Source: an uncultured Sphingobacteriales bacterium (GTDB lineage: Bacteria > Bacteroidota > Bacteroidia > Chitinophagales > Chitinophagaceae). From it: a stretch of DNA of 64,000 nt. How positions within the stretch are numbered: position 1 is the first letter of the stretch; each line of letters starts with the position of its first letter. The stretch covers positions 1-64,000 of the forward strand of contig CALKHN010000048.1 in assembly GCA_937991535.1 (NCBI GenBank), in the 5' to 3' direction. Shown piece by piece: positions 44,675-53,592 of this stretch. The position numbers and the translations under genes were made by a program. The notes below the pieces were generated by a model. The model did no database searches and had not been told where the DNA came from. It saw only the letters and a list, made by a program, of their open reading frames with translations.

Positions 44675-45454
44675 TTAATTTCCTACATTTTTATATAAAC
44701 CGGCGAGGCGATGTGCATGTTCGTCATAAGCACTTTCAAAAAGCTCCTTTGCCTTTTCTGCGCCTACCACACATGCAGCCGATAATACTTTTGGCGGCTT
44801 TCCAGCTTCGGTTAGCAGCCGGGCTGTTTCCGCCTTTATGGAATTGATGAGTAAAACACCGCCTATAGTTGAGCCCGGCGCAACGGGCGTTTCCAGTGCA
44901 GGTATCCGGATCATTGCATCGCCGGCAGGGGCGCCGGTATCCAGAATGAGGTCTGCAAAGTCGCCTAATTTTTTCCCGTCTTTTCTTTTGCTGGCAGAAA
45001 CAGCGGCGTGTTTTTGGGTGAGGATTGCCGTTACCTTCACTTTTTTTCGTTGAAACAATTCCGCCATTTCAATAGGCACTATATTACAGCCGCTGGATGA
45101 AATGATGAGTGCGCTATCGCTTTCCCGGATATCAAAATTACGCTGGATCCTTTCGGCCAGTCCTTCTACATTTTCAAGAAACATGGCCTGCCGCTGGCCA
45201 TTGGCGCCCACCACCAGGTTGTGAAAGGTGAGCGATAGTTCTACTATAGGATTAAAGCCGGGAAAGGAACCATAACGCGGCCACATTTCTTCCACCATGA
45301 TGCGGCTGTGGCCGGAACCGAATACATGCACCATCCTGCCCTGTAAAATACTTTCTGCAAACCATTGTGCGGCTTGTTGTATACTTTTCTGCTGCGCCTC
45401 AACGGTTTCAATAATTTTTCGGGAGTGTTGAAGATAATCCCAGATAACATTCAT
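44675..45454 (-). CDS. SIS-domain sugar-phosphate isomerase/aldolase-type protein
   Basis: A 259-residue cytoplasmic protein with a SIS (sugar isomerase) fold: VHVFGSGHSRIMVEEMWPR for the phosphate loop and ALIISSSGCNIVPIEMAELF in the core. It belongs to the UPF0309 / AgaS-GlmS-like group. It probably isomerises a sugar phosphate. It lies between a ROK kinase and core-MetE in the five-gene operon, and starts 9 nt after the ROK stop. Confidence 0.82.
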   Translation of the reverse strand: MNVIWDYLQHSRKIIETVEAQQKSIQQAAQWFAESILQGRMVHVFGSGHSRIMVEEMWPRYGSFPGFNPIVELSLTFHNLVVGANGQRQAMFLENVEGLAERIQRNFDIRESDSALIISSSGCNIVPIEMAELFQRKKVKVTAILTQKHAAVSASKRKDGKKLGDFADLILDTGAPAGDAMIRIPALETPVAPGSTIGGVLLINSIKAETARLLTEAGKPPKVLSAACVVGAEKAKELFESAYDEHAHRLAGLYKNVGN

Positions 45455-45463
45455 GTTAAAGAT

Positions 45464-46357
45464 TTAATTTGGTAAGGTTTTGTGTAAAGCAAAGCTGGCG
45501 GCTCCCACGGCGCCGGAATATTCATCAAATATGGCCTGTACAACAGGCGTACGCACACCCGAATGATGCCATTCAAAGATATTCATAAACCCGTCGAGCG
45601 GATTAAATAAATCATCACCTGCCTGTGCTATGCCTCCGCCAAGAATAATAATATCAGGAGAAAGAATATTGATAAATGAGCAAAGGGCTACAGCTAACCG
45701 CTTTACAGAATGCAGCCATACATATGTTGCAATGGTATCGCCTTCTTTATATGCCTGAACGAGTTCATAGGTTGAATAAAATTTGCCGAAGCTTCGTTGC
45801 GCTATGGTACAATTGCCTATTGCGTCTTCAAGACTGGCCGGCATATGGGTAACATCATATTCGTCGCTGTCTGCGTTGAGCATTACATGACCCATGTGCC
45901 CGGCTCTGTTTAATAAGCCCTGATGCAATTCACCGTTTATCATGATGCCTCCGCCTACGCCCGTGCCCAGTGTTAATAAAATAACATTCCCGTATCCCTT
46001 GCCTGCACCAAATTTTGCTTCTGCCATTAAAGCTGCATGCGCATCGTTAAGCACCCACGTTGGTGTTTTAAGATAATCGGCCCATACAAAATTTTCTAAA
46101 CCTGCCAGCCTGCCGGGCATTAGTTTTATGCAATCATTATTGCTGCCTGCCAGTCCTGGAGCAGACAGACCCACCGGTGTGTGTTTACTACCGGATTTTT
46201 GTTGAAGAGTATGCAGCATGTCGGCTATCACTTCTTTCCAGTACGTGGCTTCTTTTTCGTTGGTGCTGCATTGCATATCATGCAGGATGGTACCATCTTC
46301 GTTTATCAGTACACCCTTAATATTGGTGCCTCCCATGTCAATACCGATTGACTGCAT
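45464..46357 (-). CDS. ROK-family sugar kinase lacking the zinc-binding cysteines
   Basis: About 297 residues from ATG 46357 (MQSIGIDMGGTNIKG); an in-frame TTG at 46384 also exists. The ATP motif IGIDMGGTNIKGVLI and the VILLTLGTGVGGGIMING loop are typical of ROK kinases, with the catalytic Asp in WVLNDAHAALMAE. The canonical zinc motif (C-x-C-G-x-x-G-C) is replaced by YDVTHMPASLEDAIGN, so the zinc site seems absent, as in some Bacteroidota ROK proteins. The substrate is probably a hexose or an amino sugar. Confidence 0.85.
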   Translation of the reverse strand: MQSIGIDMGGTNIKGVLINEDGTILHDMQCSTNEKEATYWKEVIADMLHTLQQKSGSKHTPVGLSAPGLAGSNNDCIKLMPGRLAGLENFVWADYLKTPTWVLNDAHAALMAEAKFGAGKGYGNVILLTLGTGVGGGIMINGELHQGLLNRAGHMGHVMLNADSDEYDVTHMPASLEDAIGNCTIAQRSFGKFYSTYELVQAYKEGDTIATYVWLHSVKRLAVALCSFINILSPDIIILGGGIAQAGDDLFNPLDGFMNIFEWHHSGVRTPVVQAIFDEYSGAVGAASFALHKTLPN

Positions 46358-46380
46358 ATTATTGTTGTTTAAAAAAGTAT

Positions 46381-47172
46381 TCAAATCTGTCCTTCACTCA
46401 CCGACCATCCCCCGTCAACATATACCACCTGCCCGGTAGTAAACCTTGCATAATCCGACATAAAATAGCAGGCAAGCCCATCGGTATCTTCAGGATGTCC
46501 GATTCTTCCTCCGTCTAATGGTTGCTTTGTTTTGATGAATGAAAGAATAGCCTCATTTTTGGCTGCTCTTTGTGCCATGGGCGTTTCCACAAGCGCAGGT
46601 GCTATGGTGTTAACACGGATGTTGTTTTTTGCGTAATAAGCTGCTATTGATTTTGTAAACCCGGTTACTGCCGATTTGCTGGCTGCATAGGCATGCGTTG
46701 CAAAATGAGCAGGAGAAGGTGAGATACCCAATACCGAGCTCATGTTGAGAATAGCGCCACCGGTGTTGTGCTGTAAAAACCATTTAATAGCGGACTGGTT
46801 GGAGAGCATGAGCGAAGTGAGGTTCAATTCAAGTGTTTTGTTCCAGCCTTCCAGTGTCAGTTCATGTAACGGACCATCGCCCATTTTGCGTCCACTACCG
46901 CCCGCAATATGATATAACCCATGAAATGTTCCGAATTGTTGCGCGCAAATCTGAATGGCATTTGCGGCGGTAGAGGGTTCAGTGGCATCGGCACAAATGG
47001 CTATCCCTTTGCCTTTCAGTTGCTGCTCCGCAGCATCGCATGTTTGCTGGTTCCTGCCGGCTACTACTACGCGGGCGCCCTCCGCAACAAAAGCTTTGGC
47101 AGCCGATAGCCCCATACCGGTTGTTCCACCAATGATTACTATGTTTTTTTGTGCCAGCCACCCTTTATTCAT
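46381..47172 (-). CDS. Short-chain dehydrogenase/reductase (SDR)
   Basis: A 263-residue NAD(P)-dependent oxidoreductase. The Rossmann motif IIGGTTGMGLSAAKAF, the NxMS region ILNMSSVLG, the catalytic Tyr-x-x-x-Lys in HAYAASKSAV and the ending TTGQVVYVDGGWSV are all present. It is the first gene of the five-gene operon, ending at the ROK gene. It may reduce or oxidise a sugar-derived substrate. Confidence 0.9.
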   Translation of the reverse strand: MNKGWLAQKNIVIIGGTTGMGLSAAKAFVAEGARVVVAGRNQQTCDAAEQQLKGKGIAICADATEPSTAANAIQICAQQFGTFHGLYHIAGGSGRKMGDGPLHELTLEGWNKTLELNLTSLMLSNQSAIKWFLQHNTGGAILNMSSVLGISPSPAHFATHAYAASKSAVTGFTKSIAAYYAKNNIRVNTIAPALVETPMAQRAAKNEAILSFIKTKQPLDGGRIGHPEDTDGLACYFMSDYARFTTGQVVYVDGGWSVSEGQI

Positions 47173-47362
47173 AAAAACCAGATACTGATGAATTTAAAGC
47201 AAACTAACAATACTTTTTGGAATTCCCCGTATTTTATCTGCTCAGCAAGCGGCATGAAGTCAACGCGTGTAGGATTTGGCTACTTTATGGAAAATAATAA
47301 CATTATACAAATGCCAGGCAGGGCGGCGCGGTAAGCCGGTCTGTTGAAAAAAATATTAGGTC

Positions 47363-47370
47363 TATCTTTG
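47363..47370 (+). promoter_or_regulatory. -7 element TATCTTTG before the L,D-transpeptidase
   Basis: TATCTTTG with TTG at 47344-47346 (16-nt spacer, slightly short) gives a Bacteroidota-type promoter about 155 nt upstream of the preferred start at 47526. Confidence 0.45.
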
Positions 47371-47525
47371 CCGGTTGATTAATGCTAATAATGAAAGCGC
47401 ATCAAAAAAAGACAGGGTTATATATAATAATGATTAACGGCTTTTGTTATTTCAGACATTATTCTGCAATTTACATTCAGGCTGTGATCAAACTCAAACA
47501 TCTTTATTCCAATTCGCCCGGACTT

Positions 47526-49223
47526 ATGATAACGAAGTGTTGTAAAACCTTATGCCGGATATTCCTGCCGGCACTACTGTTGTTTTCCTGTAGTGAAACT
47601 TCACAAAAGCCTAAAACGGTAGAAATTGTTCGCAAACCTGAAAACCTGAATAAAAAGACCAATGAAAATATTGTCATTGGTATCGCTTTCGCCTCTGAGA
47701 ACAACGGACAGTTAAATGACGGCATATCATTTAATTTGCTGCCGGCCGTTAAAGCCTGGTACAATACGCGCGATTCATTGCGCACCTGGAGCAATCGCGA
47801 GGAATGGCTATGGATGGCCGACTCATTGTATGCTTTCATAACGCATAGTGAAAAATACGGGTTGTTTCCGTCCGATTATCATCTGGATCCGTTAAATCTC
47901 ATTTACCACAAACTAAAAAGAGATTCTCTTGCTATGCTTGATGCGGCTATGTGGGCACGTGCCGATCTGTTGTTTACAGACGCGTTTATGCAAATAGCAA
48001 AAGACATAAAATTGGGAAGGCTGCCAACAGACAGTGTTACGCTCAGGAAAGATACCATACTTACAGATTCTTTTTATGTATCATTACTGAAGAGCGTGCA
48101 TGATAAAAAAGAATTAGCACCCCTGTTTGAAGAGCTTGAACCCCGCAACGATGGCTATGTGCAATTAAGAATGGCTTTAAAAAATTTCCTTGATTCAATG
48201 GACAGGACCCGTTTTACTTATGTGAACTATCCATTTGAGACTCCATCGGATTCAGTGGCGTTTATTAAAAACCTGCAAACCCGCTTGTACGAGGGTGGAT
48301 TTCTGGCATTTAATAACCGGCCGGCAGATACTTCAGAATTAACCGCAGCGGTGAAAGCATACCAGGCACAACATGGCCTGAAGGTGGATGGCAAAGCCGG
48401 TCCGATGGTGGTTAAATCACTCAATAATAACGATCAGGAAAAATTTAAAACCATTGCCATTAACTTAGACCGCTACAAGCAATTGCCTGATTCAATGCCG
48501 GTGCGGTATGTTTGGGTAAATATTCCTTCATACCGTTTGTACCTGTGGGATACCGACACACTGAAACTGGAGTCAAAAATAATTGTGGGCCGCTCGCAAA
48601 CCAGAACCCCTGTCCTTACCAGTACACTTACTAATTTTATTGTTTTTCCTCAATGGACGGTTCCTTTTAGCATTATATTTAAGGAAATGCTGCCGAAGAT
48701 TCGTGAAGATGTGGGATACCTTGATGAACAAAACCTGATGGTGGTTGACAAAAATGACAGTATAATTCCGCCGGACAGTATCAACTGGTTCAGGCTGAAT
48801 AAAAAATATTTCCCCTATTTATTGAAGCAGCGGGAAGGGGATGACAACTCGCTGGGGATAATTAAATTTAATTTTAGAAACAAGTACAGTGTTTATTTAC
48901 ATGATACGAATGCCCGCTGGCTTTTTTCAAAAACGAACAGGGCGCTCAGCCACGGATGTGTGCGGGTGCAGCAGTGGCAAAAGTTATCGGATTACCTGGT
49001 GAAAAACGACAGCATCCGCTACAAACCCGATACACTCGCTGCATGGATGAAAAGAAAAGAAAAGCATACCGTTAGTTTCTCCCGTAAAATACCCATATTT
49101 ATTCGCTACTTTACCTGCGAAGCAAAAGATGGGAAAATCGTATTTTTTGATGACGTTTATGCCGAGGATAAGATCGCAAGACAAAGCCGGTTCGGCAATA
49201 AGTACACCCTGTTAACGTTGTAA
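47526..49223 (+). CDS. L,D-transpeptidase lipoprotein (YcbB/LdtD-like)
   Basis: Cell-wall cross-linking enzyme, 565 residues from ATG 47526 (MITKCCKTLCR). The lipoprotein signal ends LLLFSC. Then comes a scaffold region, a peptidoglycan-binding domain (LQTRLYEGGFLAF...DGKAGPMVVKSLN, about 255-305) and a YkuD catalytic domain with the nucleophilic Cys in LSHGCVRVQQW (near residue 478). The frame is also open from 47382, but that extension lacks signal features and lies before the lipobox. Confidence 0.88.
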   Translation: MITKCCKTLCRIFLPALLLFSCSETSQKPKTVEIVRKPENLNKKTNENIVIGIAFASENNGQLNDGISFNLLPAVKAWYNTRDSLRTWSNREEWLWMADSLYAFITHSEKYGLFPSDYHLDPLNLIYHKLKRDSLAMLDAAMWARADLLFTDAFMQIAKDIKLGRLPTDSVTLRKDTILTDSFYVSLLKSVHDKKELAPLFEELEPRNDGYVQLRMALKNFLDSMDRTRFTYVNYPFETPSDSVAFIKNLQTRLYEGGFLAFNNRPADTSELTAAVKAYQAQHGLKVDGKAGPMVVKSLNNNDQEKFKTIAINLDRYKQLPDSMPVRYVWVNIPSYRLYLWDTDTLKLESKIIVGRSQTRTPVLTSTLTNFIVFPQWTVPFSIIFKEMLPKIREDVGYLDEQNLMVVDKNDSIIPPDSINWFRLNKKYFPYLLKQREGDDNSLGIIKFNFRNKYSVYLHDTNARWLFSKTNRALSHGCVRVQQWQKLSDYLVKNDSIRYKPDTLAAWMKRKEKHTVSFSRKIPIFIRYFTCEAKDGKIVFFDDVYAEDKIARQSRFGNKYTLLTL

Positions 49224-49382
49224 CCATTGTATTTGAGTGAATTCCCGGGTAAATCATTGATAGACCCGGTTTTTATTTTATACACGTGAATACCGGCTTG
49301 CGCCACGATGGAAAAATGTGAAATAGAGTATGGTCTCAGTTTTGTAAGAAATTCTTGTTCCGCCACCAGAAAACCGGTTGTA

Positions 49383-49775
49383 ATGAAACAGTACCTCCTA
49401 TTATTTGTCTCGTTGTTTTGCATTTGTACGTGGGCAACTGCTCAGCGTTCCACAGCAAAAAACGCAACGCAGAATCCGGCAGCTCAGCAGGGTATAGCCA
49501 GCTTTTATGCCGCTAAATTTCATGGGCGGCTGATGGCCAACGGGGAAAAATATGATAAGGATAAACTAACGGCAGCCAGTAATCGCTTCCCTTTGGGTAC
49601 ATGGGTAAAAGTAAGCAACCTTTCAAATAAAAAAAACGTCATAGTTCAAATTACCGATCGCATGCATCCTAAAAACAAGCGGCTTATTGATCTTTCCAAC
49701 ACCGCTGCAAAGAAATTAGGATTTATAAAAAAGGGCCTTACAAAAGTAAAAGTTGAAGTCATTAAAATGCCATAA
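49383..49775 (+). CDS. rlpA: RlpA-like septal ring lytic transglycosylase / DPBB protein
   Basis: A 130-residue exported double-psi beta-barrel protein from ATG 49383 with signal peptide MKQYLLLFVSLFCICTWATA. The core has GIASFYAAKFHGRLMANGE and the acidic residue in VQITDRMHPKNKR, as in RlpA family members that trim denuded glycan strands. It is shorter than enterobacterial RlpA, lacking a SPOR domain. The frame opens at 49308 but that extension is unlikely. Confidence 0.85.
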   Translation: MKQYLLLFVSLFCICTWATAQRSTAKNATQNPAAQQGIASFYAAKFHGRLMANGEKYDKDKLTAASNRFPLGTWVKVSNLSNKKNVIVQITDRMHPKNKRLIDLSNTAAKKLGFIKKGLTKVKVEVIKMP

Positions 49776-49808
49776 CATGCTGAAGAACAGAACAAATCAT
49801 CCAAATAA

Positions 49809-49841
49809 TTTGGAACGTAATTAATCAACGTTATACCTTTG
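49809..49841 (+). promoter_or_regulatory. Bacteroidota-type promoter before ompA
   Basis: TTTG (49809-49812), a 21-nt spacer and TACCTTTG (49834-49841) match the Bacteroidota consensus well. The ATG lies 24 nt beyond. Confidence 0.7.
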
Positions 49842-49864
49842 CTCAACTAACATAATATAAATTT

Positions 49865-51208
49865 ATGAGAAAACCTTTATTGAGCTTACTGGCAGTATGT
49901 ATACTTGCCACTGCTTTTTCCCAGGAAAATGCCATAAAAAATCCTTACAAAAAGAAACCGGCATTTGGCTTTTCCTTCACCTTTCATGATTTTCAAACTG
50001 CACAAGATTTAAAGAACACCTCACTCAACCAGGTTTTAAAAGACAAACAATGGTATAAAACGGGGCGTATGAGTCCTGGTTTAGCACTGTCCTATTTTCA
50101 GGGACTCACCAATCACCTCGATTTTATGGCCCGTTTGGGAGGTACTTTTACTGAGTATCCCGTGCCAGATAAACCACAAGGCGGTAGCGACAAACTGCTT
50201 GCTGAATTGGATGCGAACATCAATGCCAAACTGCTGAGCGACAGATATTGGGTTACACCTTATTTAACCGCCGGCATCGGTGGCTCGCAATGGAACGGTT
50301 ACTGGGGTGCTTATGTACCCCTTGGATTAGGTGTACAGGTTAATTTATTAGACCAGGCTTTTATTAATTTTAATGCACAATACCGTGTAGCCGTAACTAC
50401 CGGCACCACCGCCAATCATTTGTTTTATAGTTTAGGGGTTGCGGGTTCTTTGTTTGAGAAAAAAGAACCTAAAGTAATTCCTCCGCCGCCTCCACCGGCT
50501 GATACAGACAATGACGGTATTGTTGATTCGCTTGACGCTTGTCCGGATGTTGCAGGATTGGCCCAGTTTAAAGGTTGTCCTGATAAAGATGGCGACGGTA
50601 TTGAAGATAAGAATGATAAATGTCCTGAAGTAAAAGGTCTTGAAAAATACAACGGTTGTCCTATACCTGATTCAGATAACGATGGAATAAATGATGAAGA
50701 AGATAAATGCCCTAACGAAGCAGGAGTTGCCAGATACCAGGGCTGTCCCATTCCGGATACGGATAATGATGGCATAAATGATGAAGAAGATAAATGTCCG
50801 GCTCTTGCGGGTCCTGCCAGCAACCAGGGTTGCCCCGAAATAAAAGAAGAAGTGAAAAAACGAATTGATGTGGCAGCAAAAAATGTATTTTTTGCTACAG
50901 GAAGCTCGAAACTGTTAGCAAAATCCTTCAAATCATTGAATGAAGTGGCAAAAATTCTTAATGAAGATCCCAATCTTAAATTAGATGTAGAAGGGCACAC
51001 AGATAATACCGGCAAACCGGATAAGAACCAGGTTTTGAGTGAGCAGAGGGCCAAGTCTGTGCTGGATTATTTAACTTCAAAGGGAGGCGTTGATCCATCA
51101 CGTCTTGTATCCGCAGGCTTTGGACAGGATCAGCCGGTCGCAGATAATAAAACGGCTGCAGGACGCGCTAAAAATCGTCGTGTAGATCTGAAACTGCACT
51201 ATAACTAA
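49865..51208 (+). CDS. OmpA-family outer-membrane protein with TSP3 repeats
   Basis: A 447-residue protein. A signal peptide (MRKPLLSLLAVCILATAFS) is followed by an eight-stranded-type beta-barrel region (about 30-200), a proline linker, four TSP3-type calcium-binding repeats (D-x-D-x-D-G blocks, about 213-325, for example DTDNDGINDEEDKCP) and a C-terminal OmpA/MotB peptidoglycan-binding domain (VEGHTDNTGKPDKNQ, RAKNRRVDLKL). It links the outer membrane to the wall. The repeats near 50660-50790 are also nearly identical at DNA level. Confidence 0.92.
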   Translation: MRKPLLSLLAVCILATAFSQENAIKNPYKKKPAFGFSFTFHDFQTAQDLKNTSLNQVLKDKQWYKTGRMSPGLALSYFQGLTNHLDFMARLGGTFTEYPVPDKPQGGSDKLLAELDANINAKLLSDRYWVTPYLTAGIGGSQWNGYWGAYVPLGLGVQVNLLDQAFINFNAQYRVAVTTGTTANHLFYSLGVAGSLFEKKEPKVIPPPPPPADTDNDGIVDSLDACPDVAGLAQFKGCPDKDGDGIEDKNDKCPEVKGLEKYNGCPIPDSDNDGINDEEDKCPNEAGVARYQGCPIPDTDNDGINDEEDKCPALAGPASNQGCPEIKEEVKKRIDVAAKNVFFATGSSKLLAKSFKSLNEVAKILNEDPNLKLDVEGHTDNTGKPDKNQVLSEQRAKSVLDYLTSKGGVDPSRLVSAGFGQDQPVADNKTAAGRAKNRRVDLKLHYN

Positions 51209-51230
51209 TATAGCTTTTAAAGATTAAAAG

Positions 51231-51257
51231 ACCCCGGCAAACGAACCGGGGTTTTTT
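51231..51257 (+). terminator. Intrinsic terminator after the OmpA-family gene
   Basis: ACCCCGG (51231-51237) pairs with CCGGGGT (51246-51252) around AACGAA-type loop bases, followed by a T-run. This is a textbook rho-independent terminator. Confidence 0.85.
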
Positions 51258-51360
51258 ATGCAATACAACTCTGGTAAGATGGTAGATTTTTATTGCGAAA
51301 CGGATTGCTTTTCAGAAGCTGTTGTTATTAACTTCTTTTAACTGCCGGTAGGCTAAATAA

Positions 51361-51495
51361 AAAGGGGCTGTCTTAAAAGTTATGTTTTACCACTAAGACA
51401 CTAAAATACGAAGTAAATAAAATCTGAAAATCAGGACTTTGTGTCTTAGTTTTTTTGTGGCATATCTTCTATACCGGACTTTTGACAGCCTCTTA
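51361..51495. mobile_element. MITE-like element with GGGGCTGTC-type terminal inverted repeats
   Basis: About 135 bp bounded by AAGGGGCTGTCTTAAAAGT (51362-51380) and ACTTTTGACAGCCTCTT (51479-51495), which pair with a two-base gap. An inner inverted pair, ACTAAGACAC and GTGTCTTAGT, lies within. AATAAA occurs on both outer sides, a possible 6-bp target duplication in AT-rich context. It has no coding capacity. The end sequence resembles ends of transposon-derived elements. Confidence 0.6.
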
Positions 51496-51521
51496 ATAAA
51501 ATAATATTCGGGGCAGTAAGC

Positions 51522-51638
51522 TTATTTGTAACCAACCATTCCTTGTGTAGCTTTACATCCGCCTCTTGAAGAGGTGCATGAAGCAAAAGCGGCCCCCAGG
51601 GTAATTACGAGCAAAGCGATAGCGAAAACTTTTTTCAT
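51522..51638 (-). CDS. Very small lipoprotein (38 residues)
   Basis: From ATG 51638: MKKVFAIALLVITLGAAFA, then a lipobox-type SC and a short tail with RGGCKATQGMVGYK. Small Cys-containing lipoproteins with this ending recur in Bacteroidota. The frame also opens farther upstream but without a signal there. Function unknown. Confidence 0.65.
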   Translation of the reverse strand: MKKVFAIALLVITLGAAFASCTSSRGGCKATQGMVGYK

Positions 51639-51902
51639 TTTTGAAGTTTTTAGGTAAAACAATAACATTTTCCAAGCATGGTGCCCGTAGGAATAGGAGA
51701 TAATGTTATTCTTCAGAGGGGGAATTGGAAATACGCGAAATGTACGTAAAGAGATGTGCAAATAAACAAACATTAAGCCGAATAAACAAATTTTGTAAAT
51801 TCCTTTTCTTTGAACACTGAATTGTTTGTCTTATGTTAACAGAACGCCAATAGTATTATATTTTTAACTATTTTGCCGCATCAAATAATTATTGTTCACG
51901 CT

Positions 51903-52673
51903 ATGCCATTACAATTAGCCCGTCCGTTAGCTGTTATTGACCTGGAAACAACTGGTATTAACCTGGCTGTTGATCGTATTGTTGAATTAGCTATTGTAAA
52001 AGTGCAACCAGATGGTAGCCGGGTGGTGAAGAGAAAGCTGGTTAATCCTCAGATGCCAATTCCCAAGGCCGCTTCAGATGTACATGGCATCACCGATGAT
52101 TTAGTTAAGGATGCACCTTCCTTTAAGCAGATAGCCAATGAAATACGCCAGTTTTTAGACAATTGCGATTTGGCGGGGTACAATTCCAATCGTTTTGACA
52201 TTCCTATGCTGGTAGAGGAGTTTTTACGTTCAGGCCTGGAATTTGATGTTACCAGCAGGTATTTACTGGATGTACAAAAGCTGTATCATATGATGGAGCC
52301 GCGCACATTAAGTGCAGCATATAAATTTTATTGTGAGAAGAATCTTGATAATGCGCACAGTGCGGAAGCCGATGCTGTGGCAACATTTGAAATACTGGAA
52401 TCACAATTGCAGAGGTACCCCCAGGCTGGTGCAACGGTAGAAGCTATTGTAAAGTTTACAGGGCAGGAGCAAATTGTGGATTTCGCCCGGCGTTTTATTA
52501 TGGAAAATGATGTAGAAATCTTTAATTTCGGAAAACATAAAGGCAGGCCCGTAACCGAAGTACTTAAAGCCGAGCCCCAGTATTACGACTGGATGATGAA
52601 AGGCGACTTTCCTATGCATACCAAGCAAAAGCTTACAGAAATACTTAACCGAACCTTGTTAAAGAAAGCGTAA
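51903..52673 (+). CDS. DnaQ-like 3'-5' exonuclease with a C-terminal DUF3820-type domain
   Basis: A 256-residue protein from ATG 51903 (MPLQLARPLAV); a TTG at 51873 gives a longer frame. The DEDDh exonuclease motifs are VIDLETTG, SNRFDIPMLVEEF and HSAEADAVATFEI. The C-terminus (about 200-250) has FGKHKGRPVTEVLKAEPQYY, a DUF3820-like domain. It may proofread DNA or process RNA; a polymerase III subunit role is not shown. Confidence 0.88.
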   Translation: MPLQLARPLAVIDLETTGINLAVDRIVELAIVKVQPDGSRVVKRKLVNPQMPIPKAASDVHGITDDLVKDAPSFKQIANEIRQFLDNCDLAGYNSNRFDIPMLVEEFLRSGLEFDVTSRYLLDVQKLYHMMEPRTLSAAYKFYCEKNLDNAHSAEADAVATFEILESQLQRYPQAGATVEAIVKFTGQEQIVDFARRFIMENDVEIFNFGKHKGRPVTEVLKAEPQYYDWMMKGDFPMHTKQKLTEILNRTLLKKA

Positions 52674-52731
52674 AATCATTTTAAAAAAAAGAGTATAAAG
52701 TAATTTTATAGTACAAAAAATACAATATCTG

Positions 52732-53511
52732 TTGGAAAAGCTGGTTGTCATACCTACTTATAACGAAAGTGAAAATATAAAACCCATTCTTCATGCTATT
52801 TTTGGAATGGACCTGAATTTTCATGTGCTGGTTGTTGATGATAATTCTCCTGACGGTACAGCCGCTTTGGTTCGGGAAATTCAAAAAAAATATCCTGATC
52901 AGTTATTTCTGCAAGTACGTGAAGGTAAACAGGGATTAGGCACTGCCTATATTTATGGATTCAGATGGGCAATTGACAGGGGCTACAGGTATATTTTTGA
53001 AATGGATGCCGACTTTTCCCATAACCCAAAGGACCTCGAACGATTGTACCAGGCATGTGCATACCAGGCCGACGTTGTAGTGGGTTCCCGGTATGTAAAA
53101 GGAGGTAAAACAGTAAACTGGAGCCGTTACAGGAATGTGCTTTCCAAAGGTGGAGCATTGTATACACGCATCTTAACGTGGATGCCGGTTAAAGATCCTA
53201 CCGCGGGTTTTATCTGCTACAGAAAAGAAGTACTGGAAACCATTAATTTTGACCAGATCAATTTTGTCGGCTATGCCTTCCAGATAGAAATGAAATTTGC
53301 CGCCTGGAAACTTGGCTTTAAAGTTATTGAAATACCTATCACTTTTGTAGACCGGAAATTCGGCGCTTCAAAAATGAATAAGAATATTGTAAAGGAAGGT
53401 ATATTGGGAGTGCTTAAGATACAGTGGCAAAGCATGTTTAAAAATTACCGCAGAAAAGTTCGTAACAGTTTTATTCCCGCATCAACGTTCCGCGCTGAAG
53501 TATTAAGTTAA
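52732..53511 (+). CDS. Polyprenol monophosphomannose synthase-like glycosyltransferase
   Basis: A 259-residue GT2 family enzyme, starting at TTG 52732 because no ATG precedes the conserved fold (MEKLVVIPTYNESENI). The metal motif is EMDADFSHNP, and the region VGSRYVKGGKTVNWSRYR is diagnostic of dolichol-phosphate-mannose synthases. It probably transfers mannose or a similar sugar to a polyprenyl phosphate at the membrane. A second GT2 partner is absent nearby. Confidence 0.9.
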   Translation: MEKLVVIPTYNESENIKPILHAIFGMDLNFHVLVVDDNSPDGTAALVREIQKKYPDQLFLQVREGKQGLGTAYIYGFRWAIDRGYRYIFEMDADFSHNPKDLERLYQACAYQADVVVGSRYVKGGKTVNWSRYRNVLSKGGALYTRILTWMPVKDPTAGFICYRKEVLETINFDQINFVGYAFQIEMKFAAWKLGFKVIEIPITFVDRKFGASKMNKNIVKEGILGVLKIQWQSMFKNYRRKVRNSFIPASTFRAEVLS

Positions 53512-53592
53512 ACCCTGTGCTGCTTAGTGATACAGTATATTACTGGGGTACAAAAATGCACTTTCCGGTGTATATAATTAATTTGAATTTTA

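Noticed and set aside
47149..47334. 61-codon open frame between the SDR gene and the L,D-transpeptidase
   Set aside because: Begins inside the SDR 5' end on the opposite strand and shows no signal, domain or composition typical of a gene.
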